Virus record (IMG/VR): IMGVR_UViG_3300032893_000008
Coordinates: 1 to 64,000 of that record
Reading direction: 5' to 3' (one strand)
Source of the DNA: a virus
Length of the DNA: 64,000 nt
The translations under genes were made by a program, and so were the position numbers. Of the stretch, positions 21,730 through 29,578 are shown in pieces. The notes beneath the pieces were generated by a model. That model was not told where the DNA came from. It made no database searches and was given only the letters and a program-made list of their open reading frames with translations. Position 1 is the stretch's first letter; each line of letters starts with the position of its first letter.

Positions 21730-22081
21730 TGATGACCTCACACAGGAGGGGAACGATTTGCGCTGGATCAATGATTTCCCCGAAGAGAAAGGTGAGATCT
21801 TCCCGGAGATGTTCCGTTGCGACTTGGTCGAAGCTATTTTTGCGACGGAGGTAGGCACAAATCGATCCCCAAACTTCCAGGCGGGCAGGCCGAAAGCCAT
21901 TTTCGAGCTTGTTGTGGTTGGTGGGCGCGGTGAGCCCGCGGTCCCAAGGAAGCCCCCTAAGTATGGCGTAGAGGGCGAAATGCCTCGCCGTAAGGTGGTG
22001 CTTCTTCTCAGAGTTTACCGTTCGGCTCCAGGCGGAGCGAAGGGCGGGATGGACCTAGATCGTATCGTTGGGGAACTTCAT
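21719..22081 (-). CDS. Gene with an in-frame UAG at codon 9 (120 codons)
   Basis: ATG 22081 follows a strong AGGAGG site. The frame reads MKFPNDTI, then TAG at 22055-22057, then 111 further open codons to TAA. The part after TAG has clear protein character (for example HFALYAILRGLPWDR and EDLTFLFGEIIDPAQIV). No ATG, GTG or TTG codon exists in frame after the TAG, so translation must pass it. The phage encodes a CUA tRNA 1.1 kb downstream on the same strand. Function of the product unknown. Confidence 0.75.
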
Positions 22082-22102
22082 GATTTGTTGCCTCCTGCAC
22101 TG

Positions 22103-22108
22103 ATTATA
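22103..22108 (-). promoter_or_regulatory. Extended -10 promoter of the amber/Pth2/tRNA operon
   Basis: Minus-strand CTGGTATAAT: perfect TATAAT with TG-N extension; no -35. Here the leader is 15 or so bases long and carries AGGAGG, unlike the leaderless promoters elsewhere. Confidence 0.65.
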
Positions 22109-22124
22109 CCAGCGTCGGGTCGTT

Positions 22125-22574
22125 TTACTCATTTTTTCGGCAAGGCGCTCCTCGGCCGGCTTCCCACTGAGCATCACGATAGTCTTTAGGATGCTGAGTC
22201 AGATGGGCCGCGGATTTACGAGGTCCGGCGGGTATGTGATAACCCCAAGGATCGTCAGCATCATAGTGACATATCCAGCTTTTGCAGCCATTTTCTAGCG
22301 TGCAATCGTCCAGTTCGTAAGGGATGGGCGTATAGTCATAGGTCGCAGTCGGCTTGGGCGGGGGAGCTGTAGGGAGCGCCGGCGCACTATAGACTGGAGT
22401 AGGAGATGGCGTATCTGGAGTCCCCAGTAGATCCGAGATAGTGTAGGGCCTTGAAGTGCCAGAAGGTTTGACTGTCGGAACAGGGAGGTCGTCAGATGTC
22501 CCCTGGCACGCCAAGCCGAGGTAGACCGAGCAAGCGATTGCAACAACCGATGCGTAGATTGCTAGCTTCATCAC
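22125..22574 (-). CDS. Putative lipoprotein with Pro-rich linker (149 aa)
   Basis: MMKLAIYASVVAIACSVYLG followed by LACQ is a signal peptide with a lipobox (GLAC), so the mature protein would be lipid-anchored at Cys 23. A Pro/Thr/Ser-rich spacer leads to a small C-terminal domain with several Cys and His. It overlaps the upstream kinase gene by four bases. Surface exclusion or lysis control are possible roles, not shown. Confidence 0.6.
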   Translation of the reverse strand: MMKLAIYASVVAIACSVYLGLACQGTSDDLPVPTVKPSGTSRPYTISDLLGTPDTPSPTPVYSAPALPTAPPPKPTATYDYTPIPYELDDCTLENGCKSWICHYDADDPWGYHIPAGPRKSAAHLTQHPKDYRDAQWEAGRGAPCRKNE

Positions 22575-23119
22575 AAGATTTCCTCCACTACCAGATCAGC
22601 GATCAGGGCGGCCCTATCACGATCCTGAACCACGATGGTTTCACACTCTACGCCGTTAGCCGCCATCCATTTTCGCATCTCTTTATCGATCGCCTTGGCT
22701 TCGTCTTCAGTCTGGTATCTACCGGCTGGATTGTAGGGCTTCTCTCGACGCAACCAGTAATTCTTACGGACCACACCATGCTCAGCGGTCTTCTCCAGAA
22801 AACGGAGCGCAGCCGGCTTCACGATCTGCCAATCCGGCTGGAAATGATCCTCGTAGTAAGCCGACAGAAGGATCGGCGAGTCGGTCACGATCACCTCGAC
22901 CTTGCCATAGAGCATCGCTTCCGCTCGTGCCTGCTTGCCGAAGAGGTAGACCTGGTCGAAGGGACCGATCTGTTGTCCCATCCAGGCCCATTTCTTGACG
23001 TATTCCGTCACGAGTTCGACGTTACGGCCGCGGAGTTTCAGCTCCGCAAACACCGCGGCTGCGGTCGTAGACTTGCCCGAACCAGGACCACCGAATAGAT
23101 TGACGACGATCGTCTTCAT
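22571..23119 (-). CDS. AAA_28/NadR-like P-loop kinase
   Basis: 182 residues, Walker A FGGPGSGKST near residue 9, VTEYVKKWAW after the second strand, and VTDSPILLSAYY as the Walker-B-like strand. This is the layout of NadR-type nucleoside/nucleotide kinases widespread in large phages. Substrate unknown; NMN-riboside or a nucleoside are candidates. Chained by four-base overlaps to its neighbours. Confidence 0.7.
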   Translation of the reverse strand: MKTIVVNLFGGPGSGKSTTAAAVFAELKLRGRNVELVTEYVKKWAWMGQQIGPFDQVYLFGKQARAEAMLYGKVEVIVTDSPILLSAYYEDHFQPDWQIVKPAALRFLEKTAEHGVVRKNYWLRREKPYNPAGRYQTEDEAKAIDKEMRKWMAANGVECETIVVQDRDRAALIADLVVEEIL

Positions 23120-24099
23120 CAGAACCCTAGCTTGTCGTCGCCCTTCTTGAAGCTCTTCCTGATCGCCTGCTTGCGCGTCCGGTATTCGGAAAGGATTTCC
23201 GTCAAGGGCTTGCCGCGGAGCTTGTGCTGAACGACGAGTTCCTTCAGATAAGCGACGGACATGCCCTCAGTCTTGTCGAGGATATCGGCCCCGATGGTTT
23301 CGTTGGGTAGCATCTTGGACAGGTAGATCCGGCGAGCGAGAGCGTCGGGATTGTCTACCAGGTAGATCTGGTCGAAGCGAGAAGGACGATCCACGATATT
23401 CGCGTCCAGCTCCTCCGGATAGTTCGTAGTCGCGATCGTGATGCAGTTCGGCCAGGAGTCGACGCCGTCCAGGAAGTTCAGGAAGTCCATCGGATCCCGG
23501 TTTTCATTGATCGCTTCCGTGATCTCCTCGATGATGCAGATCGCCGGCTTGTCGGAGACCATGTTACGAAACGCCTTCGCTTCTTCCAACTCGGAAACGA
23601 TGAAGATACGAGCCTGCTCCTGGAACTGCGTAGCCGCTTCCATGATGGCTCGCGTCTTGCCGTTACCAGGGGGGCCGTAAATCAGAAGACCACGGCGCCA
23701 AGCGAGTCCAAGAGAAGTGTAAGATTCCTTGGCATCGAGAAACCACCTGATTTCCTCGATGATCCCCGGCAGCACGCCGTGCATCTCGACGTAGCCGTCG
23801 GGTTGAATGGGATGCTTTCTCAGCAAGGGCTCGTAGTTACTGTTGCGGGTGATCTCATAGATCCCCATCGGGAGCGGAGTAGGCTTGATTTCTTGATGAC
23901 CTTCGGTAACAAGGAAGCGCCCAGGGTTAACCGACGACAAAAGAGCTTCCTCGTTGTGATTACCGGAATTCTTTCGATCGACCCATTCTTCGGCGGTCAC
24001 CAAAACCATCTTGGGAGGCGCAACAGTGATGACGTAGCCATTCGACTTAGCATCCCAGGTGAGGTATCGATCGCCTTTGCCGGTAGGAAACAAATTCAT
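23119..24099 (-). CDS. AAA-family ATPase (BCS1-like)
   Basis: 326 residues. Residues 1-130 form an N-terminal domain. Walker A IYGPPGNGKTRA lies near residue 147, Walker B ICIIEEITEA near 192, sensor ATTNYPEELD, and SRFDQIYLVD with the likely arginine finger. A lid domain follows and a Lys-rich end. Related to the AAA protein at 2446-3336. Likely remodels a protein or nucleoprotein complex; target unknown. Confidence 0.8.
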   Translation of the reverse strand: MNLFPTGKGDRYLTWDAKSNGYVITVAPPKMVLVTAEEWVDRKNSGNHNEEALLSSVNPGRFLVTEGHQEIKPTPLPMGIYEITRNSNYEPLLRKHPIQPDGYVEMHGVLPGIIEEIRWFLDAKESYTSLGLAWRRGLLIYGPPGNGKTRAIMEAATQFQEQARIFIVSELEEAKAFRNMVSDKPAICIIEEITEAINENRDPMDFLNFLDGVDSWPNCITIATTNYPEELDANIVDRPSRFDQIYLVDNPDALARRIYLSKMLPNETIGADILDKTEGMSVAYLKELVVQHKLRGKPLTEILSEYRTRKQAIRKSFKKGDDKLGF

Positions 24100-24837
24100 T
24101 CAAACCTCTACGTTGATTAGGTTGATGCCCGCGGCAGCAGCAGAGTCAATGACCTTGGGATCGTTACGATACGCTTTGGAGTAGACGATGCGAACGATAC
24201 CGGCGTTCGCCAGGAGCATGAAGCATCGCCAACAGGGGAAACCGTTGATGTAAGCCGTAGCGCCATCGGCGGCCTTGCCAAGCTTGGCGCACTGTGCTAG
24301 AGCGTTCTGCTCAGCGTGCACCGTGCGAACGCAATGACCATCCTCCATCAGATGGCCAGCGCCCTTGTCAACAGGGCTCGTGCAGGGAAGCTTGGCGATC
24401 TTCTTCCAGGTGCCCTTGGCGCCACAAGGGCACACGTATCCAAATTCGCTAGATCTAATAGCAGCCTTGGCGGCCGTCGACAACTTACTGGTCCAATGAT
24501 CAGGATCCCTGGACAGATCGTGCGTCCAGTCGTTACAGTGCGGCAGTCCCTTAATCGAACCGTTGTAGCCCGTAGCGACGATGATGTTGTCCTTCACCAG
24601 GACGCATCCCATGTGGGCTCGATCGCACGTAGCGCGCGTCGACACCAGTTCGGCGAGCTTCAAGAAGTAATAATCCCAGGGGAGACGGCCGGGCTTGCCG
24701 CCGGCAGCATCAAGCTTCGGCTGCATCGCTCGGAAATCATCCGCCAGCTCCTGGAGATCCGTAGCGGGCTTGTTGTAGGGCCCGATCTTCTCCGCCGGCG
24801 CGTTCGACGAATCGAATGGATTGGTCTTTTCGCTCAC
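24100..24837 (-). CDS. Deoxycytidylate deaminase
   Basis: Start chosen at GTG 24837, a GTGA overlap with the frame ending at 24834; a TTG at 24873 is an alternative. The zinc site is intact: HAEQNAL with the catalytic Glu, and PCWRC with the two Cys. An extra Cys pair (CPCG) lies between the halves. Such enzymes make dUMP from dCMP for thymidylate synthesis. Neighbouring kinases support a nucleotide role. Confidence 0.85.
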   Translation of the reverse strand: MSEKTNPFDSSNAPAEKIGPYNKPATDLQELADDFRAMQPKLDAAGGKPGRLPWDYYFLKLAELVSTRATCDRAHMGCVLVKDNIIVATGYNGSIKGLPHCNDWTHDLSRDPDHWTSKLSTAAKAAIRSSEFGYVCPCGAKGTWKKIAKLPCTSPVDKGAGHLMEDGHCVRTVHAEQNALAQCAKLGKAADGATAYINGFPCWRCFMLLANAGIVRIVYSKAYRNDPKVIDSAAAAGINLINVEV

Positions 24838-25007
24838 AGGCGCAGCGCTCCGCGGCGCCAAGTAGAGAGACAAACAAAAAACGCATCCACGGGCTCATCC
24901 GGTCTCGGAATAGGCATACTGTTCATCAAGTTCAGGATCTTGGGATCCACCGGATGCGTGAGGTGAGAAGCGAGCCAGTTGCGATATGCGTCCTTACATT
25001 GAAGACG
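24834..25007 (-). pseudogene. Out-of-frame continuation of the 25144 gene (frameshift)
   Basis: This frame has no good start (it opens after a TGA at 25008-25010), yet it has clear protein character: KDAYRNWLASHLTHPVDPKI, then MNSMPIPRPDEPVDAFF. It ends at a TGA that overlaps the GTG of the deaminase. It is offset from the frame of the gene at 24932-25144, whose own last codons look non-coding. Either a programmed or sequencing frameshift joins the two. Confidence 0.5.
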
Positions 25008-25144
25008 TCAGGGGACAGATAGCTGTAAACCTTGTCCGAAACGTCTTCCGGCTGGAAGGGGGGCTTAGAAGGATCCTGTGGAGCGGGATGCTGGCGCAAA
25101 GCAAACAAAGACTTGACTTCGGCCAAGATGTTCTTGAAATTCAT
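24932..25144 (-). CDS. Hypothetical protein, probably frameshifted at its 3' end
   Basis: MNFKNILAEVKSLFALRQHP, a Pro-rich linker, then EDVSDKVYSYLSPDVF, which parallels EDIGSKINSCLPSDV in the neighbour at 25147-25743, so the two genes are probably related. After about 25000 this frame loses protein character while another frame gains it. Function unknown. Confidence 0.5.
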   Translation of the reverse strand: MNFKNILAEVKSLFALRQHPAPQDPSKPPFQPEDVSDKVYSYLSPDVFNVRTHIATGSLLTSRIRWIPRS

Positions 25145-25146
25145 GA

Positions 25147-25743
25147 TTATGGAAGCTCGTCGGAATTAGCGACCTGAGAGGTGAAAAAGGATACGGTTAC
25201 GCGCACGCGACCACCGGGAGTTGCTTCAGCCGTCGGTTTACCGTAGGAACCGACGAGGCCGAAACGTTCATGAACATCTACCAGGGAACGGGCGATGCGA
25301 ATCGCACACTGATCTTCGGAGAAGTCCTCCACAGAGAGATGAAGCGCCTCGCGAGAGCCCCTGCTGGTGCTCGCCGCCAGGATATCGAATTCCGACTTCA
25401 CCTGGAGGTCCAGGAGGTCCAGAAAATCCTCGCCGATATCCACTGGATACACTTCAGGGACTGCGACGACCGCACCGGTCTCATCTTCCATCACGGTCGT
25501 AATGGAGTAGGGAAACTGCACACGAAGTGCTTCCGCGACATCCGACGGCAGGCAGGAGTTGATCTTGCTGCCAATGTCTTCAGCCGCGGGGGCGTTAGGT
25601 AGCGCGAGTGCGTCAGCGAGCGCGCGAGACTGCTCAGAAAACGATCCGGGCAAAGCGGCTGGCTCACGCTTGGCAGGGACCTTTTCGGGCGCGAAGCCGA
25701 AGAAAAGCTTCAACTTGAGGAACAGTTCCTTAATCCTGATCAC
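25147..25743 (-). CDS. Hypothetical 198-aa protein
   Basis: N-terminal amphipathic helix (MIRIKELFLKLKLFFGFAPE), a Pro/Ala linker, then an alpha/beta domain with VYPVDIGEDFLDLLDL and a C-terminal beta part. It shares an N-terminal pattern with the gene at 24932-25144. It overlaps the HTH gene upstream by 14 bases. No family recognised. Confidence 0.6.
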   Translation of the reverse strand: MIRIKELFLKLKLFFGFAPEKVPAKREPAALPGSFSEQSRALADALALPNAPAAEDIGSKINSCLPSDVAEALRVQFPYSITTVMEDETGAVVAVPEVYPVDIGEDFLDLLDLQVKSEFDILAASTSRGSREALHLSVEDFSEDQCAIRIARSLVDVHERFGLVGSYGKPTAEATPGGRVRVTVSFFTSQVANSDELP

Positions 25744-26092
25744 GGTCTTCTCCCAGAATCATCTCGCCGATCCCTGCCTCTCTCACTTTCACGGTAGCCG
25801 ACTTCAGAGTATCAGAAACAGCTGCCTGAGTGATGTTCAGCAAAGATGCGACGTTGATCGTATCATGGCTCTTGCCTTCGTTTTCAGCCATGTATTTGAA
25901 GAAGCAGTAGCTAGCCGCTTCGTTCTTAATATACCAATCACACCCAACTTTGATATTTTTAGCGTTCCCCTGATCGTTCTGGATCGCCCTCAGCCGCTGG
26001 ACCGCGAGAGCGCACGTCGAGTCAGGAAACACATCAAGACCGCGGGGACAGCGATCATCCATGACTCGTAGGGTTGGGCGAGTCTTAGACAC
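25730..26092 (-). CDS. Helix-turn-helix protein (120 aa)
   Basis: GTG start sharing its G with the upstream TAG (TAGTG). Residues about 55-105 (SYCFFKYMAENEGKSHDTIN, then VASLLNITQAAVSDTLKSA) form a helix-turn-helix like those of sigma region 4 or small regulators. The N-terminus has two Cys. A transcription factor or sigma-associated protein is likely; the target is unknown. Confidence 0.6.
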   Translation of the reverse strand: MSKTRPTLRVMDDRCPRGLDVFPDSTCALAVQRLRAIQNDQGNAKNIKVGCDWYIKNEAASYCFFKYMAENEGKSHDTINVASLLNITQAAVSDTLKSATVKVREAGIGEMILGEDRDQD

Positions 26093-26439
26093 TAATTCTT
26101 CTTCTCATCTGCAAAAGGTTGCGGCAACAGCTCAAGATCTTCATCGTCGGGACTGTTAGGGTCCTCGATCTCAAGATCGATGATACGCTTAATCCCCAAC
26201 TCGACGAGCTTGTCTACGTTCGTGCCGCACTCCGGGCAGAGCAGGAATCGCTGCACGCCTTCTAGATCCTCTTCAGAGGGCCTGGAAGACAGCGGTTCCT
26301 GGACAGCAACGAGCGCCATCTCTTCGTCGTAGTTGATCTTTTCGCCGCAACCCATACAGATACTAGAGGGGTGCACAGTTTCCGACCAGTAGACAGGGCG
26401 ATGTGCCATCGGGCTCGATTCTACCGTCAAGGAAGCCAT
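26092..26439 (-). CDS. Zinc-ribbon-like protein (115 aa)
   Basis: Two CxxC pairs, CMGCGEK and CPECGTN, spaced about 40 residues apart, predict a zinc ribbon; the C-terminus is acidic. ATG 26439; the second ATG (MAHRPVYW) is also possible. Stop is TAG, overlapping the next start. A small transcription- or protease-adaptor protein is conceivable. Confidence 0.6.
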   Translation of the reverse strand: MASLTVESSPMAHRPVYWSETVHPSSICMGCGEKINYDEEMALVAVQEPLSSRPSEEDLEGVQRFLLCPECGTNVDKLVELGIKRIIDLEIEDPNSPDDEDLELLPQPFADEKKN

Positions 26440-26445
26440 GGGGGA

Positions 26446-27744
26446 TTACTTCAACTTCTTATCCAGAACAAGACCATAATTCCAAGGAGGAATGATCTTT
26501 TCGTAACGTTTATCGAAAGATGCATCGTCCAGGTGGATCTTACGATAATCCCCGATCGGATAGGACTCGGTGACTTCGAAAATGGTCTGGACAGCGATAC
26601 TGGCTTCGTAGCCGATCGACTGGGAATAGGGATCGGCACCAGAGCCCGTGCCATTCACCACCAGCTCCACGCCGTTAGCGCGCGTGAGTGTGATGCACAG
26701 CGGCGTGTGAACATGTCCGATCATGAGGACAGAGTAGTGTTTCCCCTTCACGGCAGCATTTAGGGTATTCACCTTATTCGTAATGTTCTTGACCGAAATA
26801 TCGCTTCCTGGATTTCCGATCTCAAAGGTGGTATCACCATGGGTCATGTAGAAGCGATGTCCCAGGACCGAGAAGTCGGCGTAGGGAGTTTTCGGGACGT
26901 CGAATACGACCTGGGAGGTGTTACGGTAGGCCGCCTGGAGCATCCCATGAATCATGGTAGAGAAAGCGTCCCATTTCTGGGCAGTTGCGCGTCCGGCAGA
27001 CTTATGGGGCAGACGGAGGTGGTTGCAAGGGACGGCCTCGACCACGATCTCTTTGTAGTAGCCGCGGAGGTAGTCGATCATCTTGGTGAGGATGTCGACC
27101 GTGCCAAGAACCTGGTTGGTGATCAGATCCGTGCCGGCATCGTCCAGATGGATGATGCCCTGAGCTAGATCACCGCCAAGGCAAAGGCGCAGGCGCGGCG
27201 TGGAAGCGCGATGTTCGATCTTGTAGCTAGCGACCTGTTCGGCGAATTTGCCCATGCGACGAGCGGCGATCTCCCACGAGTAAGCATTCGTAGGGACTTC
27301 TTCGGAATCGATCGTGAGGCCGAAATGCGTATCAGAGATAAAGGCAACTACCTCACGCAGCTTGTCTTTCTGTGTTTCCTTGAACTCCGGAGGTTTGACT
27401 TTCGCTACCTGGATCGGGTGCTCCTCCAGGATCTCGCCAATTTTCTTCGTGACGGCATCCAGGAAGTAGTGCCACTCACCGAGATTGCGTTCCAGCTTGT
27501 TGACGTAGGAGCGCTGGATCTGAACACCGCGCTTCGCGGCTGTATCGAAAGGCTCCGGAAAGTGAGCCTTACGGATTGCAGCAAAACCGCCTAGCTTGCG
27601 AAAATCCCATTCCGTGAGCTGCGATCCGGAAGACTCCAGATGGGAGAGGAGATCACCGCGGGTGAGCTGGTAAACGTCCTTGCCCGCCTCATCGGCGGCG
27701 CCTTTGATGGCTTTGATAGCTAGATCAGTCAGTGTGTTTTTCAT
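26446..27744 (-). CDS. Calcineurin-like metallophosphoesterase (432 aa)
   Basis: The N-terminal 130 residues are helical, perhaps DNA-binding. The phosphoesterase core has FISDTHFG, CLGGDLAQG, PCNH in place of GNH[DE], THGD and IGHVH, the metal ligands of the family. It may act on DNA ends or nucleotides. It is preceded by a -10 element and then a strong hairpin, so expression may be attenuated. Confidence 0.72.
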   Translation of the reverse strand: MKNTLTDLAIKAIKGAADEAGKDVYQLTRGDLLSHLESSGSQLTEWDFRKLGGFAAIRKAHFPEPFDTAAKRGVQIQRSYVNKLERNLGEWHYFLDAVTKKIGEILEEHPIQVAKVKPPEFKETQKDKLREVVAFISDTHFGLTIDSEEVPTNAYSWEIAARRMGKFAEQVASYKIEHRASTPRLRLCLGGDLAQGIIHLDDAGTDLITNQVLGTVDILTKMIDYLRGYYKEIVVEAVPCNHLRLPHKSAGRATAQKWDAFSTMIHGMLQAAYRNTSQVVFDVPKTPYADFSVLGHRFYMTHGDTTFEIGNPGSDISVKNITNKVNTLNAAVKGKHYSVLMIGHVHTPLCITLTRANGVELVVNGTGSGADPYSQSIGYEASIAVQTIFEVTESYPIGDYRKIHLDDASFDKRYEKIIPPWNYGLVLDKKLK

Positions 27745-27758
27745 GGGTGAGCGCTCGT

Positions 27759-27821
27759 AGAAAAACAGGGCCGCTGCGAGTGAGAAGGAGAGCGATACTT
27801 AGAAGGCACTCGCAGCGGCCC
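27759..27821 (-). terminator. 15-bp inverted repeat with T-run (terminator/attenuator)
   Basis: GGGCCGCTGCGAGTG (27768-27782) and its exact complement at 27807-27821 enclose 24 bases; on the minus strand the stem is followed by TGTTTTTC. It lies between a -10 element (27832) and the phosphoesterase start (27744). Confidence 0.75.
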
Positions 27822-27831
27822 CGGTGATGGA

Positions 27832-27837
27832 ATTCTA
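27832..27837 (-). promoter_or_regulatory. Extended -10 element upstream of the hairpin
   Basis: Minus-strand CTGGTAGAAT. A start about seven bases downstream would place the long hairpin at the 5' end of the phosphoesterase message. Confidence 0.45.
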
Positions 27838-27844
27838 CCAGCGG

Positions 27845-28612
27845 TCAGTTCGTTTCCTCGACGACCGAGAGCTTCGGCGCGTCAGACGGCGTAGCCTCCT
27901 CGTCCGCCGTCTCGTTGGTCTCGGCCTCGGGCTCGGGCGTCTTCAGGAGCTGCAGCACCGAGACCTTGAAGTCGACGTTCTTGCCGGCGAAAGTCCCGAT
28001 TCCCTTCGGAATTTCGGCCGTGAAGCTGACGGTGTCGCCTGCCTTGGCGCCGGCGTAGTGCTTCTCGATGTCCGAAGGGAACTCCTCGGAGCCGAAAGTC
28101 ACCTTGATGCGCAGCATGGAGAGTTCGCTGATCTTCTTGCCGGCGTTCGGGTTCGGAGCGACAGTTGCTTCGACCGCCGGAGCCGTATCCGTCGCCTCGA
28201 TCGCGGGGGTGCTCAACATCGCCGGCTCAAACGCATCAACGCGGGCGACGTAGACGATACCCTTGTCGAGCGTGGTGTCGGGATCAGCGACCTGCAGCTG
28301 AAGACGAGCGCTCTCGGCTTCCGACTGGGTGTTGAATGCCTCGATACGAAGCGTTTCGGCCATCGCGTCGTGCTCCTCGTTCGTGAACGAACCATTGTTC
28401 ACGAGGACCTTGAGCGTAGCGAGGGAGCGGAAGTCGAGTAGCTCCGACTGCTGCTCCAGCGTCACGACGCGCTGCATAACCTGCTGCAGCTGCATCTGCA
28501 GAAGCATCATCGCGTTTTGCGCTCGCGCGGAAAGCTGCTGAATATCCGCCTCTAGTGCCTTGGCGGTCTTCTTGGGCGCCTGCCGCGCCCCCTTACGAAA
28601 TCCGATTCCCAT
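27845..28612 (-). CDS. Coiled-coil protein with trigger-factor-like PPIase domain
   Basis: 255 residues. Residues 15-60 are a Gln-rich coiled coil (QQLSARAQNAMMLLQMQLQQ). Near 170-230, GSEEFPSDIEKHY, GAKAGDTVSF and FAGKNVDFKVSVLQLL follow the order of the FKBP-type domain of trigger factor. The C-terminus is acidic. It might act as a virion-protein chaperone; the phage also carries GroEL. Family match by eye only. Confidence 0.55.
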   Translation of the reverse strand: MGIGFRKGARQAPKKTAKALEADIQQLSARAQNAMMLLQMQLQQVMQRVVTLEQQSELLDFRSLATLKVLVNNGSFTNEEHDAMAETLRIEAFNTQSEAESARLQLQVADPDTTLDKGIVYVARVDAFEPAMLSTPAIEATDTAPAVEATVAPNPNAGKKISELSMLRIKVTFGSEEFPSDIEKHYAGAKAGDTVSFTAEIPKGIGTFAGKNVDFKVSVLQLLKTPEPEAETNETADEEATPSDAPKLSVVEETN

Positions 28613-28626
28613 GTTGCGTTCTCCTA

Positions 28627-29166
28627 TTACTTGGTGTTAGGTTGGTAGGTGATAGCCGCCTGACGTTCCAGGTCCTTCACGCGGCGGTTACGTTCTTCGG
28701 GCGGCAATTTTTCCCATTCGTCTTCGCCGCCAACGGAAGCTTTCAGGGCGGCAAGAACAGGAGAAAGAATACGCTGGCCATTCGGGGCAACAGCGCGAGG
28801 TGACGGCGGAGGAAGTGGCTGGGTGACAGGGGACTCATCCCCACGGGGGATGGGTGCAATAGATGCTGCCTTCGAAACCATGCGCTCCAGGAGACTGTCA
28901 AGCGCCTGGGCCTTCTCTGGCGTCATGTCAATCCCGAGCGCTTCGAAGGGATTCGTTTCGGAGGCACCGTTGCCGAGTTCTTCAGCCAGAAGTCCTAGGA
29001 GGAATTCGCGGATCTCTTCGTTGATCGCGTCGATTTCAGGCTTTGAGATGGTGCCCAGCGCCTTCGCACCGAGATTCACCTTCTCCTGGAGAACCAACTT
29101 CTGCAGCACGTTGATACGCTGCACTCTGCTGTTGAGCTGGCTAGCGACTTCCTCGGGTAGACTCAT
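28627..29166 (-). CDS. Hypothetical 179-aa protein
   Basis: Helical N-terminal half (MSLPEEVASQLNSRVQRINV), a Pro-rich linker near residue 115 (TQPLPPPSPRAV), and a short helical C-terminus with WEKLPPEERNRRV. It overlaps the upstream gene by four bases. No family recognised. Confidence 0.6.
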   Translation of the reverse strand: MSLPEEVASQLNSRVQRINVLQKLVLQEKVNLGAKALGTISKPEIDAINEEIREFLLGLLAEELGNGASETNPFEALGIDMTPEKAQALDSLLERMVSKAASIAPIPRGDESPVTQPLPPPSPRAVAPNGQRILSPVLAALKASVGGEDEWEKLPPEERNRRVKDLERQAAITYQPNTK

Positions 29167-29549
29167 TGATTACATCCGCATGGCTCAACGAAGAGCCCCT
29201 TGCCAGTGGAATACGACACTTCCTGATCGCAGGTGCCTACGTGCGCCCCGTGAGGGCAGTGGCCGCACTGCACGACAGCCGACGGGAACGATGGAACGTG
29301 CTTCGCGGCGCGCTTCAAAATCGAAACTTCATCGCCGTGATTCACAATTGAATTCAGGCTCTTCTGAAGCACCTTCAGTTCCATCGCTTTCGCCTCAATG
29401 CGAGAAGCGAGAGACCATACGTCTGCCTTTGGCTTACCTAGCTCAGCTATCAGGGCTCGGAGGACCTTCATCGCCACACGAATCTCGCGACGTAGCGTTG
29501 CCGCTCCGCGCTTCCGTTCGAGTCGAGCCTGAGCTAGTTCAGTGTTCAC
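29163..29549 (-). CDS. Hypothetical 128-aa protein with Cys-rich C-terminus
   Basis: GTG start six bases after TATAAT (leaderless). The N-terminal two thirds are helical and basic; the C-terminus has CGHCPHGAHVGTC and ends CGCNQ, a likely zinc site. First gene of a minus-strand group. Function unknown. Confidence 0.6.
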   Translation of the reverse strand: MNTELAQARLERKRGAATLRREIRVAMKVLRALIAELGKPKADVWSLASRIEAKAMELKVLQKSLNSIVNHGDEVSILKRAAKHVPSFPSAVVQCGHCPHGAHVGTCDQEVSYSTGKGLFVEPCGCNQ

Positions 29550-29555
29550 GCCGTG

Positions 29556-29561
29556 ATTATA
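29556..29561 (-). promoter_or_regulatory. -10 promoter element, leaderless
   Basis: Minus-strand TCGGTATAAT, six bases before GTG 29549, lying just after the RNA ligase stop. Confidence 0.6.
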
Positions 29562-29578
29562 CCGAGTTGCTTGAAGTT

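Noticed and set aside
24990-25010. Programmed -1 slippery heptamer
   Set aside because: No X-XXY-YYZ sequence is present near the point where the two frames meet.
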